From Clostridium psychrophilum (GTDB taxonomy: Bacteria; Bacillota; Clostridia; Clostridiales; Clostridiaceae), in contig NZ_JAHLEC010000012.1 in the NCBI RefSeq assembly GCF_018861705.1, positions 1-58,077 of the forward strand: 58,077 bases of DNA, in the 5' to 3' direction. Both the position numbers and the translations under genes were made by a program. Positions 47,793 through 56,154 of the stretch are shown here, one piece after another. Below the pieces are notes generated by a model. The model saw only the letters and a program-made list of their open reading frames with translations. It had not been told where the DNA came from and searched no databases. Each line of letters starts with the position of its first letter. Within the stretch, counting starts at the first letter, position 1.

Positions 47793-49391
47793 TTGAAAAC
47801 TGCTGCTGTATACTCCAGAAAATCAAAATTCACTGGAAAAGGTGAATCGATAATTAATCAGATTGAATTATGTAAACGTGAAGGCAGTCATTTAGGCATT
47901 GAAACTTTTATAATATATGAAGACGAAGGTTTTTCTGGTAAAAACATTAAGAGACCTCAATTTCAAAAAATGCTACTTGATGCAAGTGTAAAAAAGTTTG
48001 ACGTACTAATCTGTTACAGATTAGATAGAATTAGTAGAAATATTTCTGATTTCACCACGTTAATTAACGAATTAGATAGTTTACACATAAGTTTCATAAG
48101 TGTAAATGAACAGTTTGATACATCCACACCAATGGGTCGCGCGATGATGTATATTGCTTCGGTTTTTGCTCAACTTGAGCGAGAAACTATTGGTGAACGA
48201 GTTCGTGACAATATGTTAGAACTTGCAAAAAGTGGGAGATGGCTAGGGGGACAAACACCACTTGGTTATGAAAGTAAAAAGCTGCCCTATTTAGATGCAC
48301 AGTTCAAAGAAAAAACCATGTTCACATTATCACAGGTAAAAAAAGAACTAGATGTGGTAAAAATTATCTACAACAAATATTTAAAATTTAAATCTATCAA
48401 TCAGGTTTTTATTTTTATTTTTCAAAAAAATATTAAAACAAAGAATGGGGTCGATTTCAATAAGAAAAGGATTCAACTCATATTAAGAAATCCTTTATAT
48501 GTTAGAGCAAATGAGGCTGTTATGAATCATCTTAAAACTATTGGCATGAATGTATGTGGAACACCTGATGATAAACATGGCATATTAACTTATAATAAAA
48601 GTAAAGGAGCTAGAATTAGACGTAATATAACAGAATGGATTGCTGCAGTCTCAACCCATGAAGGGATTATAGATGCATCCTCTTGGCTTAAGGTTCAAAA
48701 AATACTGAACATTAATAAAACTAAAGCTCCAAGGCTTGGTACCTCGGCAGCAGCATTACTTACTGGAACTCTAAAATGCTCTAAATGTGGTAAAAGTATG
48801 ATTGTTAAACATGGTCATATTAGTGCAAAAACCAATAAGAAAATTCAATACTATGTTTGTAGTACCAAAGATTATTCTAAAGGTTTGCGATGTAATAATC
48901 CTAACATACGAGTAGATGAACTTGAAAAAAAAGTTATAGACAATTTAAAAAATATTACTATAAACAAAAATATCTTATTACAAGAATTAATAAAAATCAA
49001 ATGTGAAACAAATAAAAATAGCTTAATGTTATCTGAAATAAACGATTTGCCAGAACAAATTATTGTAAAGCAATCCCAAATAGATGTTTTAGTAACTCAG
49101 TTATCTTTAGACAACGAAATATCAAAATATATAACACCTCAAATTTTCAAGTTGGGAACTGAACTAGAAAACCTAAATATTAAATATGAAACATTAAAAA
49201 CAACTTTATGCGAATATAAAGTTAGTAATTCAAACATAGATAAGTTTTTATATTCCTTTAATAATTTTTCATCAATAGTAGATCTTTTAGATTTTAATGA
49301 CAAACGTTTGTTAATTAATAGCATTGTAGACAATATATACTGGGATGGTATAAAAGGCATAATAAAAATAAATTTATTATCATTAAAATAA
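47793..49391 (+). CDS. Large serine recombinase of the element
   Basis: Large serine recombinases integrate and excise DNA between short att sites. The 532-aa protein has the resolvase catalytic domain with the nucleophile Ser11 in VYSRKS, YRLDRISRN (75-83) and FAQLERETIGER, the recombinase domain, a zinc ribbon with Cys 329, 332, 356 and 367, and a coiled-coil segment in the C-terminal part. Start is TTG with AAGGAG nine bases upstream. It stops 34 bases before the right core. All key residues are present, so it looks active. The size and order match skin and Bacillus SP-beta SprA-type enzymes. Confidence 0.95.
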   Translation: MKTAAVYSRKSKFTGKGESIINQIELCKREGSHLGIETFIIYEDEGFSGKNIKRPQFQKMLLDASVKKFDVLICYRLDRISRNISDFTTLINELDSLHISFISVNEQFDTSTPMGRAMMYIASVFAQLERETIGERVRDNMLELAKSGRWLGGQTPLGYESKKLPYLDAQFKEKTMFTLSQVKKELDVVKIIYNKYLKFKSINQVFIFIFQKNIKTKNGVDFNKKRIQLILRNPLYVRANEAVMNHLKTIGMNVCGTPDDKHGILTYNKSKGARIRRNITEWIAAVSTHEGIIDASSWLKVQKILNINKTKAPRLGTSAAALLTGTLKCSKCGKSMIVKHGHISAKTNKKIQYYVCSTKDYSKGLRCNNPNIRVDELEKKVIDNLKNITINKNILLQELIKIKCETNKNSLMLSEINDLPEQIIVKQSQIDVLVTQLSLDNEISKYITPQIFKLGTELENLNIKYETLKTTLCEYKVSNSNIDKFLYSFNNFSSIVDLLDFNDKRLLINSIVDNIYWDGIKGIIKINLLSLK

Positions 49392-49440
49392 AACACTAAA
49401 CTGCATATCGCAGTTTAGTGTACCTAGGACAAAATTCACT
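49391..49440. repeat. Right attachment junction of the element
   Basis: The core AGGACA is at 49426-49431. Inside the element, from 49394 to 49420, lies a perfect hairpin (11-base arms, loop ATATC) whose inner arm, read outward, is the CACTAAACTGC motif matched by the left junction. Beyond the core begins the host gene's 5' part. The hairpin has no T run, so it is more likely a recombinase-binding site than a terminator. Confidence 0.75.
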
Positions 49441-49476
49441 TCCGACATCAATACAATCGTATGGTTCATAACTCAT
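49396..49476 (-). pseudogene. 5' fragment of the split flavoprotein gene
   Basis: An ATG preceded by AGGAGGTTAGGTTG opens codons for MSYEPYDCIDVGSEFCP (17 residues, 49476-49426). At the core TGTCCT the frame enters the element and runs nine foreign codons to a TAG at 49396. The cysteine spacing DCIDxGSEFCP matches the N-terminus expected for the flavoprotein whose rest lies at 43053-43994. As it stands it would make a 26-residue dead peptide. Confidence 0.9.
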
Positions 49477-49629
49477 CAACCTAACCTCCTAAAGTACTAT
49501 ACTATTAAAATATTTTAAAATATAAATATTGTTACAATAAAACTATAATACTTTTCAATTTTTTTGATTTTTAGCTGTTTTAAACACAAGAAAAATATAT
49601 TTAACTAAACAAATAACAATACTCTTTCT

Positions 49630-50757
49630 CTAGTATTTAACAATCAAGTTTTTAATTTTTTCAAAATTTATCTTAAAATTATTTTTCTTATACACAGCTT
49701 GTTTAGACACAAGAGCTTCTGTAAATAAGAGTTTATTATCTGCATATATGTCTGCCCTTCCTATATTTTCTCCGCATCGTACGGGAGCTGAAGCCTCATA
49801 TAAAGGTTTTTTAATTTTGACTTCGATTTTTTGATTGTTTTTTACTGGAACTATTATATCTCTTTTACTTATCATTTCAACTTTACTAACTCCGTTTTTT
49901 ATATTAAAACTTCCTAATACATTACCTTTGCCTATTATCTTATTATATTTATAATTTTTATCAACATAGTTATTGATTTTTTCAGTTTCCTTCCACCTAG
50001 GGGTACAGTTTAACGTAACTATAATAACGTCTCTACCATGTATTTTAACAGAAGTCACTAAACATTTACCTGCCTTTCCAGTGAATCCTGTTTTCACGCC
50101 TGTAGAATTTGGTAGAAGATATAAGATTTTATTTATGTTATGATAACTTCTACTAAAGTTATTTTCAGTAGCACTAATATCTTTAGAACCTACTATATCA
50201 TTGAAAAATTTAATTTCTTTTGCTTTTGCAGTAATTAAGGCTAAATCATATGCTGTAGAATAGTGTTTGCTACTATCTAATCCATGAGGCGATTCAAAAT
50301 GGCTATTTAGCAATCCAACCTCTAGTGCATATTCATTCATAAGCTTTAAAAACTCATCAACACTTCCACTTATACCTTCTGCAATTGCAATTGCAGCATC
50401 ATTCCCAGACCTTAACAAAAGTCCATATAATAACTCTCTTAAAGTTATCACTTCTCCCTCTTTTAATCCTATTTCTGATCCACGTATAGTTGCAGCTTTT
50501 TTTGAAATAGTTATCTTTTTATTTAGATCTCCGCTTTTAATTGCCACAAGTGCCGTAATTATTTTTGTAGTACTCGCAATCTCAATTGGGGTATATGCAT
50601 TTTTTTGGTATAATACAAGTTTTGTATCGCAATCTAATGCTATAGCACTAACTGCATTAACATATAAATCATCAGCATACACATTTTGTACGAAAGATGT
50701 AAATAACAAAACCATACTTAGAAATAATGATAAATACACTTTAAATTTTTTTGTCAT
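49630..50757 (-). CDS. D-alanyl-D-alanine carboxypeptidase (DacF/DacA type)
   Basis: This penicillin-binding protein trims the terminal D-Ala of peptidoglycan stem peptides outside the membrane. The 375-aa protein has a signal peptide (residues 1-28, ending VYA), the active-site S62-x-x-K (STTK), S117-G-N and the KTG box in STGVKTGFTG. The C-terminal part lacks an obvious amphipathic anchor. It is 153 bases upstream of the split redox gene on the same strand with no terminator seen, so both may share a transcript. A paralogue lies at 53.5 kb. Confidence 0.92.
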   Translation of the reverse strand: MTKKFKVYLSLFLSMVLLFTSFVQNVYADDLYVNAVSAIALDCDTKLVLYQKNAYTPIEIASTTKIITALVAIKSGDLNKKITISKKAATIRGSEIGLKEGEVITLRELLYGLLLRSGNDAAIAIAEGISGSVDEFLKLMNEYALEVGLLNSHFESPHGLDSSKHYSTAYDLALITAKAKEIKFFNDIVGSKDISATENNFSRSYHNINKILYLLPNSTGVKTGFTGKAGKCLVTSVKIHGRDVIIVTLNCTPRWKETEKINNYVDKNYKYNKIIGKGNVLGSFNIKNGVSKVEMISKRDIIVPVKNNQKIEVKIKKPLYEASAPVRCGENIGRADIYADNKLLFTEALVSKQAVYKKNNFKINFEKIKNLIVKY

Positions 50758-50837
50758 GATTTCACCTCTTTAAAATTTTATTGTTTTTTGATTTAACCCT
50801 CTTATCATCTTAAAATAACAAATATTATATATACTTG

Positions 50838-50867
50838 TTGATATTTTTATAAATACTTGGGTATACT
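50838..50867 (+). promoter_or_regulatory. Promoter for the DUF2953-ytfJ pair
   Basis: TTGATA (50838-50843) and TATACT (50862-50867) are 18 bases apart, with the ATG 31 bases on. This fits sigma-A; ytfJ in Bacillus is forespore-controlled, and I cannot exclude another sigma factor reading the same stretch. Confidence 0.5.
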
Positions 50868-50897
50868 ACCAAATATTAGATAGATTTGGAGGTTAAG

Positions 50898-51470
50898 ATG
50901 TTTAAATATATAATCATGTTTCTTTTAGCTTTAATAATTTTATTATTTCCAATCCCTATAAAAATAACTCTCAAATACTTAAACAAAGTTTTGGAAATTT
51001 ACTTATATAATAAAAAGTTAAAGTTAAAAAAGGTTTCAAAAATTGATTCAAAAAAAAATTCAGAATCTAATCCTCCCAAAAAAATTCTACAATCTTTAAA
51101 TTTTTATGATATAAAATTAATCATTTATAAAATTAAGAATTTAAAATTTAAACCGACAATCTTTTTAAATACTAAAGTAGAATATGGATTTGATGATGCT
51201 GCATTTGTAGCAATTTTATTCGGCTTAATCCATTCAATTTATGGTCTCTTATATGATCTATTAATAAAATTTGTAAAAGTTAAAAATATAGATTTTAAAG
51301 TTATTCCACATTTTAAAGAGAATAATCTTAATATGGAAATTTCATGTATAATTTATATAAATTTAGCAAAAGTTGTTAATATATCATTTGTAATTTTTCT
51401 TTGCCTTATAAAAATAAAGCATAACAAAGTCAATATTAAAAAGTATAAAGGAGGAAGTATACATGGATAA
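50898..51470 (+). CDS. DUF2953 domain protein
   Basis: The protein (190 aa) begins MFKYIIMFLLALIILLF, an N-terminal membrane span, followed by a lysine-rich segment and an HxIYGLLYD-like DUF2953 region. The ATG at 50898 has TTGGAGG at five bases; an in-frame TTG four codons earlier overlaps it. The gene overlaps ytfJ by 8 bases and the two are almost always paired in spore formers, which suggests a spore role that is not worked out. Confidence 0.85.
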   Translation: MFKYIIMFLLALIILLFPIPIKITLKYLNKVLEIYLYNKKLKLKKVSKIDSKKNSESNPPKKILQSLNFYDIKLIIYKIKNLKFKPTIFLNTKVEYGFDDAAFVAILFGLIHSIYGLLYDLLIKFVKVKNIDFKVIPHFKENNLNMEISCIIYINLAKVVNISFVIFLCLIKIKHNKVNIKKYKGGSIHG

Positions 51471-51885
51471 TCATCCAATAGAAAATTTAATGAAAAGCAC
51501 TATGGAAAGCATAAAAGATATGATAGATGTTAATACCATTGTAGGTGATCCTGTAAAATCAATAGATGGTACTACAATTATTCCTATTTCAAAAGTATGT
51601 TTTGGTTTCGCATCCGGTGGTAGTGAATTTAATAGTGTAACCCCTTCTGACTCAAATAATAACTATCCCTTTGGTGGTGGTTCTGGGGCTGGAGTTACTG
51701 TAAAACCTGTTGCATTTTTAGTTGTAAAAAATGATTCAATAAGAGTATTATCTGTAGATTCGCAAAACTCATATGATAGAATTATTGATACTGTTCCACA
51801 AATTTTTGATATTGTTAAAGGGATGTTTAAAGATAAATGTGATAAAGATGCACCACCTAATAATGATGAAAAATGTGATGACTAG
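51463..51885 (+). CDS. ytfJ: Spore protein YtfJ (GerW family)
   Basis: YtfJ/GerW is a forespore protein needed for normal germination of some spore formers. The 140-aa protein begins MDNHPIENLMKSTMESIKDMID and has the family core IPISKVCFGFASGGSEF, the glycine-rich PFGGGSGAGVTVKPVAFLV and a short acidic tail. It is coupled to the DUF2953 gene. A strong two-way terminator follows. Confidence 0.93.
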   Translation: MDNHPIENLMKSTMESIKDMIDVNTIVGDPVKSIDGTTIIPISKVCFGFASGGSEFNSVTPSDSNNNYPFGGGSGAGVTVKPVAFLVVKNDSIRVLSVDSQNSYDRIIDTVPQIFDIVKGMFKDKCDKDAPPNNDEKCDD

Positions 51886-51916
51886 TTTTTATAAAAAGCT
51901 TCTTGTAAATAAACAG

Positions 51917-51964
51917 TAATACATTAAACCCACCATAATTTTTTATGGTGGGTTTAATGTATTA
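51917..51964. terminator. Two-way terminator between ytfJ and scpB
   Basis: Perfect 22-base arms (51917-51938 with 51943-51964) with a TTTT loop sit between the convergent ytfJ and scpB genes. Confidence 0.85.
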
Positions 51965-51993
51965 TAGAATATATGAGTTATCTTTAAAATTGC

Positions 51994-52593
51994 TTAATTA
52001 GTTTGCTTAACATCTACATCCGATTTAAATTTATTTTTATTAAAATCTTCAAAAGAAGGCATTTCATTTAAATTTTGAAAATCAAAATGTTTAAGAAATT
52101 CACTCGTAGTTACATAAATAATTGGCCTTCCTGGAACACTTTTTCGCCCATTTTCTTCGATTAAACTTTTTTCAGATAAAGTATATATTGCCCTATCACT
52201 TTTAACACCTCTTATTTCTTCTACTTCCACTCGTGTTATTGGTTGTTTATATGCTATTATAGCTAATGTTTCAAGTGAAGCTTGAGACAACGATCTCCTA
52301 GTATTTGTCTTCAATAGTTGTTGAACAAATTCACTATTACAAGGTTTTGTAACAAATTGGTATTCATCATTTGTTACAATAATTCTAATTCCCCTACTCT
52401 CTTCCTCATATATTTCTTGTAATTCGCCTATTACTTTTTTTGTAAATGCAATGTTGCACTGCAAAATGCTTGCAATTTCAGTTAGTTTTAATGATTCGCC
52501 AGCAACAAACAACAAGGATTCAATAATAGAAAAATATCTTTCTTTTGTTGAAACTGGTTCAATTTGTAATTGCTTACTATTAATTTCATTCAT
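51994..52593 (-). CDS. scpB: Segregation and condensation protein B
   Basis: ScpB is the winged-helix partner of ScpA in the SMC condensin. The 199-aa protein has the family core SIIESLLFVAGESLKLTEIA and LSQASLETLAIIAYKQPITRVEVEEIRGVKSDRA and the ENGRKSVPGRPIIYVTT segment. It starts two bases after scpA. The smc partner is at 1.1-4.7 kb. Confidence 0.96.
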   Translation of the reverse strand: MNEINSKQLQIEPVSTKERYFSIIESLLFVAGESLKLTEIASILQCNIAFTKKVIGELQEIYEEESRGIRIIVTNDEYQFVTKPCNSEFVQQLLKTNTRRSLSQASLETLAIIAYKQPITRVEVEEIRGVKSDRAIYTLSEKSLIEENGRKSVPGRPIIYVTTSEFLKHFDFQNLNEMPSFEDFNKNKFKSDVDVKQTN

Positions 52594-52594
52594 A

Positions 52595-53335
52595 TCAGTT
52601 TACCCTTTCTAAATATATATCTTTAAAATTGCTTTCTTGAATTACTCTTACACCTCTTATTTTAATTAGTTCAAGTATTGCTAAAAAAGTTACAATTATT
52701 TCTATTTTTGATGTATATCCTTTAATTAATTTTGTAAAATGAACTTTACCAAAAGAATCCAACCTTTGTTTTAATTCAAACATTTTATCTTCTATCTTAA
52801 ATTCATCTAATAATATTTTTTTATCAATAACATTATTAATATTCATTTTATTTATGTACTCTTGTCTTAAATTGTTAAATATATTATATAAATCATTTAT
52901 TGTAATGTTACTAAGAAAATCTATTTCTTCTATATTCTCATCATCTTTTTCAATTATTTCAGGTTTTTTGCTGATCATTATACCTGCATCCTGCTCTAAT
53001 TCCTTTAAATTTTCAGCTATGGCTTTATATTTTCTATATTCTATTAACTTATTAAGTAATTCCTTTTCTACATCATTTTCTTCATCCTCGCTTTTTTCCT
53101 CTTTTGGTTTAGGCAACAAATATTTAGATTTAATTTCAATTAAAGTAGCAGCTATAACTATAAATTCCGATGTTACCTCTAAATCCATTTCTTTCATGTT
53201 TTTAAGATATTCTAAATACTGATCTGTGATTTCTACAATATTAATATCATAAATATTCATTTCATTTTTTTTTATAAGATGTAATAATAAATCAAATGGT
53301 CCCTCAAAATTAGTTACTTTTATACTTAATGACAT
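52595..53335 (-). CDS. scpA: Segregation and condensation protein A (kleisin)
   Basis: ScpA bridges the SMC heads. The protein (246 aa) begins MSLSIKVTNFEGPFDLLLHLIKKN, the conserved kleisin N-terminus, followed by an acidic middle and a C-terminal winged helix (HFTKLIKGYTSKIEIIVTFLAILELIKI). The ATG at 53335 has AGAGGAGATTGTAC before it; an in-frame TTG two codons up is less likely. Confidence 0.95.
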   Translation of the reverse strand: MSLSIKVTNFEGPFDLLLHLIKKNEMNIYDINIVEITDQYLEYLKNMKEMDLEVTSEFIVIAATLIEIKSKYLLPKPKEEKSEDEENDVEKELLNKLIEYRKYKAIAENLKELEQDAGIMISKKPEIIEKDDENIEEIDFLSNITINDLYNIFNNLRQEYINKMNINNVIDKKILLDEFKIEDKMFELKQRLDSFGKVHFTKLIKGYTSKIEIIVTFLAILELIKIRGVRVIQESNFKDIYLERVN

Positions 53336-53477
53336 GTACAATCTCCTCTAAACAATTAATTATCAAGATTTCTTTATATATCTTATTTTAAGTATAATGC
53401 ATCTTGAAAAAAATAACTAGTAACTATTTAGGCTACCTTATAATATACAGAATATTTGAAATACATGTCCAATTACT

Positions 53478-53522
53478 ATAAAAAAATAGCCTCTAAGCAA
53501 ATAATTTTTGCAAAGAAGCTAT
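53478..53522 (-). terminator. Terminator after dacF
   Basis: Sixteen-base arms with a few wobble or mismatched pairs (53486-53501 with 53507-53522) lie just past the dacF stop and end on the minus strand in seven U. Confidence 0.75.
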
Positions 53523-53534
53523 AGCTTTAAGATA

Positions 53535-54716
53535 TTATACCGCTTTATCAAATAATTCTAAAAAGTTATCTTTAAAATTATCCCATACCCTAGATTTTTT
53601 TATATTTCTATCACTATAAACATTAATTTTACCACATAATTTATTATCATTATATATTTCACAAAATCCAATAACTTGATCTTTTTTATATTCTTTTAAA
53701 TTTTGCTTGATAACAAATTTTTTAGTTATATTATTTTTCTTTCCTCTTTCAATAGTTATAAGAAAATCCTTTTGTGCTTTAGCTATAAGATATTTGTCCC
53801 CATTTTTATTTAAGCCAATTTTTTCTAATTCTTGATCTTTTAATACTACTTTTTTAGTTTCAAATTTAGAAAATCCATAATTCATTAACATGCTAGCATC
53901 ATTATTTCTTATTTTATAAGTTGGCGAACCCATAACTATTGCGAGCATCCTTACATTGTTTTGTTTTGCAGTAGCTGATATACAATATTTTGCTTCATTT
54001 GTAAACCCAGTTTTAAGTCCATCACAGCCTTTAAAAAATCTAACAAGTTTATTATGATTTACAAGCCCAATTGGAGCCTTTCTCCCCTCTGAAATAGTTT
54101 CCATATATGTTGATGAATATTTTAATATTTTAGAATGTTTCAATAATTCTCTTGACATAATTGAGATATCATATGCTGATGAATAATGTCCCTCAGCAGG
54201 TAGCCCTGTACAATTTTTAAAATTAGTATCCTTCATATTAAGACTTTTCGCTTTTTGATTCATCATATTTACAAAACCACTTTCGCTGCCTCCTAAATAT
54301 TCTGCCATTGCTACTGCAGCATCATTTCCTGATGCAATTGCAATTCCTTTTAGAATTTCTTCAACTGTTCTAACTTCACCAGTATCAAGTATCATACTGC
54401 TTCCACCCATCTTTTTAGAATTTTCACTCACGGTTATTTTGTCTTGCAATTTTATTTTGCCTGAATCTATGTCCTCCATTGCTAATAACATAGTCATTAT
54501 TTTAGTTACCGATGCAGGTGAAAATCTTTCATGAGCATTTTTTTCATATATTATTTTGCCACTAGATGGTTCCATTAGTAGTGCTGATTTTGCATCAACT
54601 ACAATTCCTTTATTATCTTTAGTCTCTACTTCAGCTTTAGCTGTCACCCCAAGAAGTTGTGTGGTAAAAATTAATGATAAAATCAAACATAATACATTTT
54701 TAAAATTTATTTTCAT
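53535..54716 (-). CDS. dacF: Sporulation-type D-alanyl-D-alanine carboxypeptidase DacF
   Basis: DacF controls cross-linking of the spore cortex in Bacillus. The 393-aa protein has a signal peptide (1-28), S69-x-x-K (SVTK), S129-G-N and the KTG box in GLKTGFTN, and a C-terminal domain. It lies between scpA and the Xer gene, near spoIIM, as in other spore formers, which favours the spore assignment over a vegetative enzyme. It starts with AGGAGGATTTAT upstream. Confidence 0.85.
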   Translation of the reverse strand: MKINFKNVLCLILSLIFTTQLLGVTAKAEVETKDNKGIVVDAKSALLMEPSSGKIIYEKNAHERFSPASVTKIMTMLLAMEDIDSGKIKLQDKITVSENSKKMGGSSMILDTGEVRTVEEILKGIAIASGNDAAVAMAEYLGGSESGFVNMMNQKAKSLNMKDTNFKNCTGLPAEGHYSSAYDISIMSRELLKHSKILKYSSTYMETISEGRKAPIGLVNHNKLVRFFKGCDGLKTGFTNEAKYCISATAKQNNVRMLAIVMGSPTYKIRNNDASMLMNYGFSKFETKKVVLKDQELEKIGLNKNGDKYLIAKAQKDFLITIERGKKNNITKKFVIKQNLKEYKKDQVIGFCEIYNDNKLCGKINVYSDRNIKKSRVWDNFKDNFLELFDKAV

Positions 54717-54873
54717 ATAAATCCTCCTCGTTTTCCTTTCAACTAGATAACATTACGTTATTGTCATCTGCTTTATATCAAATTTCTAACATTATTTTTA
54801 CCAATATACATTGATATTATCACTATTTTTTTATATTAAATAAAAAAATTTAACTATTGATAAATTGCAAATA

Positions 54874-54908
54874 AAAACCCACTTTCATTAATAATGAAAG
54901 TGGGTTTT
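54874..54908. terminator. Two-way hairpin between xer and dacF genes
   Basis: Perfect 17-base arms (54874-54890 with 54892-54908) with T runs on both sides lie 95 bases beyond the stop of the Xer-like gene. The rest of the 285-base gap holds the dacF upstream region and shows no gene. Confidence 0.85.
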
Positions 54909-55002
54909 ATTTTTTTAAATATTAAACATGTTTAACATGCTTTTACACTTTTATCTTTTGATAAAGATAAAGCTATATCGAATCTCTCTTTGTTTCCAAG
55001 AA

Positions 55003-55881
55003 TTAAGCTCTAGGATGAGTATTCTTATAGATTTCTGATATTTTGCTTTTTTTAACTATAGAAGAATAAATCTGAGTGGTAGACATACTATTGTGACCTA
55101 ATAATTGTTGTACTGAAGACATTCCAGCACCGTTTTGCAATAAATGTACAGCAAAAGAATGTCTTATTGTATAGGAATTTATTGTTTTTTGTATATTAGT
55201 CATTTTAGCATATTCTTTGATAATTTTCCAAAATCCCTGCCTTGTCATCTTAGCACTTTTTATATTTAAAAAAAGCAAACTTAAATTATTTACATTTATA
55301 TTTGATCTAATTTTTAAGTATAGCGATAAACATCTAACTGCATGAGATCCTATAGGAATCACTCTTTCATTCTTTTTACCATTATTACATCTTATGTATA
55401 ACATTTCTAAATTTATATCATAAATTGTTAAATTTAAAAGTTCTGATATCTTTATCCCAGTGGCATACATTAATTCAAGCATTGCTTTATCTCTACAGCC
55501 TTTATCAGTTGACTCATCAGGTTCATTTAGTAACTTGTCTATCTCTTCTATTGATAGAATCTGAGGTATATTACGTTTGATTTTTGGTATTGAGAAATAA
55601 GCCGTAGGGTCATTTTGCACAAAATCATTTTTAATAAGGTATTTATAATAATTTCTAACAGAAACTATACTCCTTGCCACTGAACTATTTGCGCACCCAT
55701 CTTTTTTAAGCTGCTCTACGTAAGCCCTAATTGTTATAGAATCAATAAGCTCTAAACTTTCATTTCTAGATTTCGTGAATTTAATAAATCTTTTTACATC
55801 TCTTGTGTATGCATCGATAGTATTTTTAGTTAGCTTATTACTAGATAAATTTCTTATATATTTTGTTAATAATTCATTCAT
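55003..55881 (-). CDS. XerD-like tyrosine recombinase with altered catalytic residues
   Basis: The 292-aa protein has the core-binding domain (residues 1-90) and catalytic domain of tyrosine recombinases. It keeps Arg240, His263 (LGHNSMSTTQ) and the nucleophile Tyr272. But the first catalytic Arg, expected in ATGxRxSELL, is Lys144 (ATGIKISELLN), and the His of HxxR is Tyr237 (SYTIRH). Both changes need only one base. It could be impaired or specialised. It sits in the spoIIM-xerD-dacF position usual for XerD, so its job may be chromosome dimer resolution, or it may be a decayed copy. Start has GGGAGAAAAATC upstream. Confidence 0.85.
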   Translation of the reverse strand: MNELLTKYIRNLSSNKLTKNTIDAYTRDVKRFIKFTKSRNESLELIDSITIRAYVEQLKKDGCANSSVARSIVSVRNYYKYLIKNDFVQNDPTAYFSIPKIKRNIPQILSIEEIDKLLNEPDESTDKGCRDKAMLELMYATGIKISELLNLTIYDINLEMLYIRCNNGKKNERVIPIGSHAVRCLSLYLKIRSNINVNNLSLLFLNIKSAKMTRQGFWKIIKEYAKMTNIQKTINSYTIRHSFAVHLLQNGAGMSSVQQLLGHNSMSTTQIYSSIVKKSKISEIYKNTHPRA

Positions 55882-55926
55882 GATTTTTCTCCCACATTAT
55901 AGGAAATATTAATATTTATAGATACG

Positions 55927-56154
55927 TTATATTTTAAAGAACAAATAAAATACAAGGATGTAATTGTAAAACAATTTATAGTTATTATCAACTAAATTGT
56001 AAACTAGAATACTGTTCTTGTAAATTCTTGTATTGCTAATTAAATTTTGCAATAAATAATCTACAGCTTTTGGCATTAAAATACCAATCACCAGTAAAAT
56101 AATAAAACATTTTATTGTAACAATTACAAAATTCCATAAATCCTTGTGCTTCAT
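55927..56154 (-). CDS. Hypothetical membrane protein coupled to spoIIM
   Basis: The 75-aa product begins MKHKDLWNFVIVTIKCFIILLVIGILMP, one span, and ends in a hydrophobic Tyr/Phe-rich tail. Its ATG overlaps the spoIIM stop by 4 bases, so it is translationally coupled. Similar short genes follow spoIIM in other clostridia as far as I recall. No function known. Confidence 0.65.
   Translation of the reverse strand: MKHKDLWNFVIVTIKCFIILLVIGILMPKAVDYLLQNLISNTRIYKNSILVYNLVDNNYKLFYNYILVFYLFFKI

Larger units (their letters stand above)
43995..49425. mobile_element. 5.4-kb serine-recombinase element splitting a redox gene
   Basis: The element is bounded by direct copies of AGGACA (43995-44000 and 49426-49431). 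It contains, in order, a PAP2-family gene (+), a ClpE-like unfoldase (-), a 50-aa gene (-) and a large serine recombinase (+). The host gene is intact in frame when the two copies are joined. The ends inside the element carry inverted arms related by CACTAA-xx-TGCGAT, as in the attP sites of this recombinase class. There are no phage structural, replication or transfer genes. Same orientation of the two gene halves predicts excision, not inversion. Confidence 0.88.

Noticed and set aside
49394-49420. The hairpin after the recombinase as an intrinsic terminator
   Set aside because: There is no T run after it on either strand and its arm matches the attachment-site motif, so recombinase binding is a better explanation.
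43995-49425. Inversion rather than excision by the recombinase
   Set aside because: The shared cores are direct repeats and the gene halves point the same way, which predicts excision and integration.
43053-49476. The two fragments being two different paralogous genes
   Set aside because: One has only a start and the other only the rest, they break at the same six bases in the same phase, and the element arms are symmetric about that point. Two decayed paralogues would not show this.
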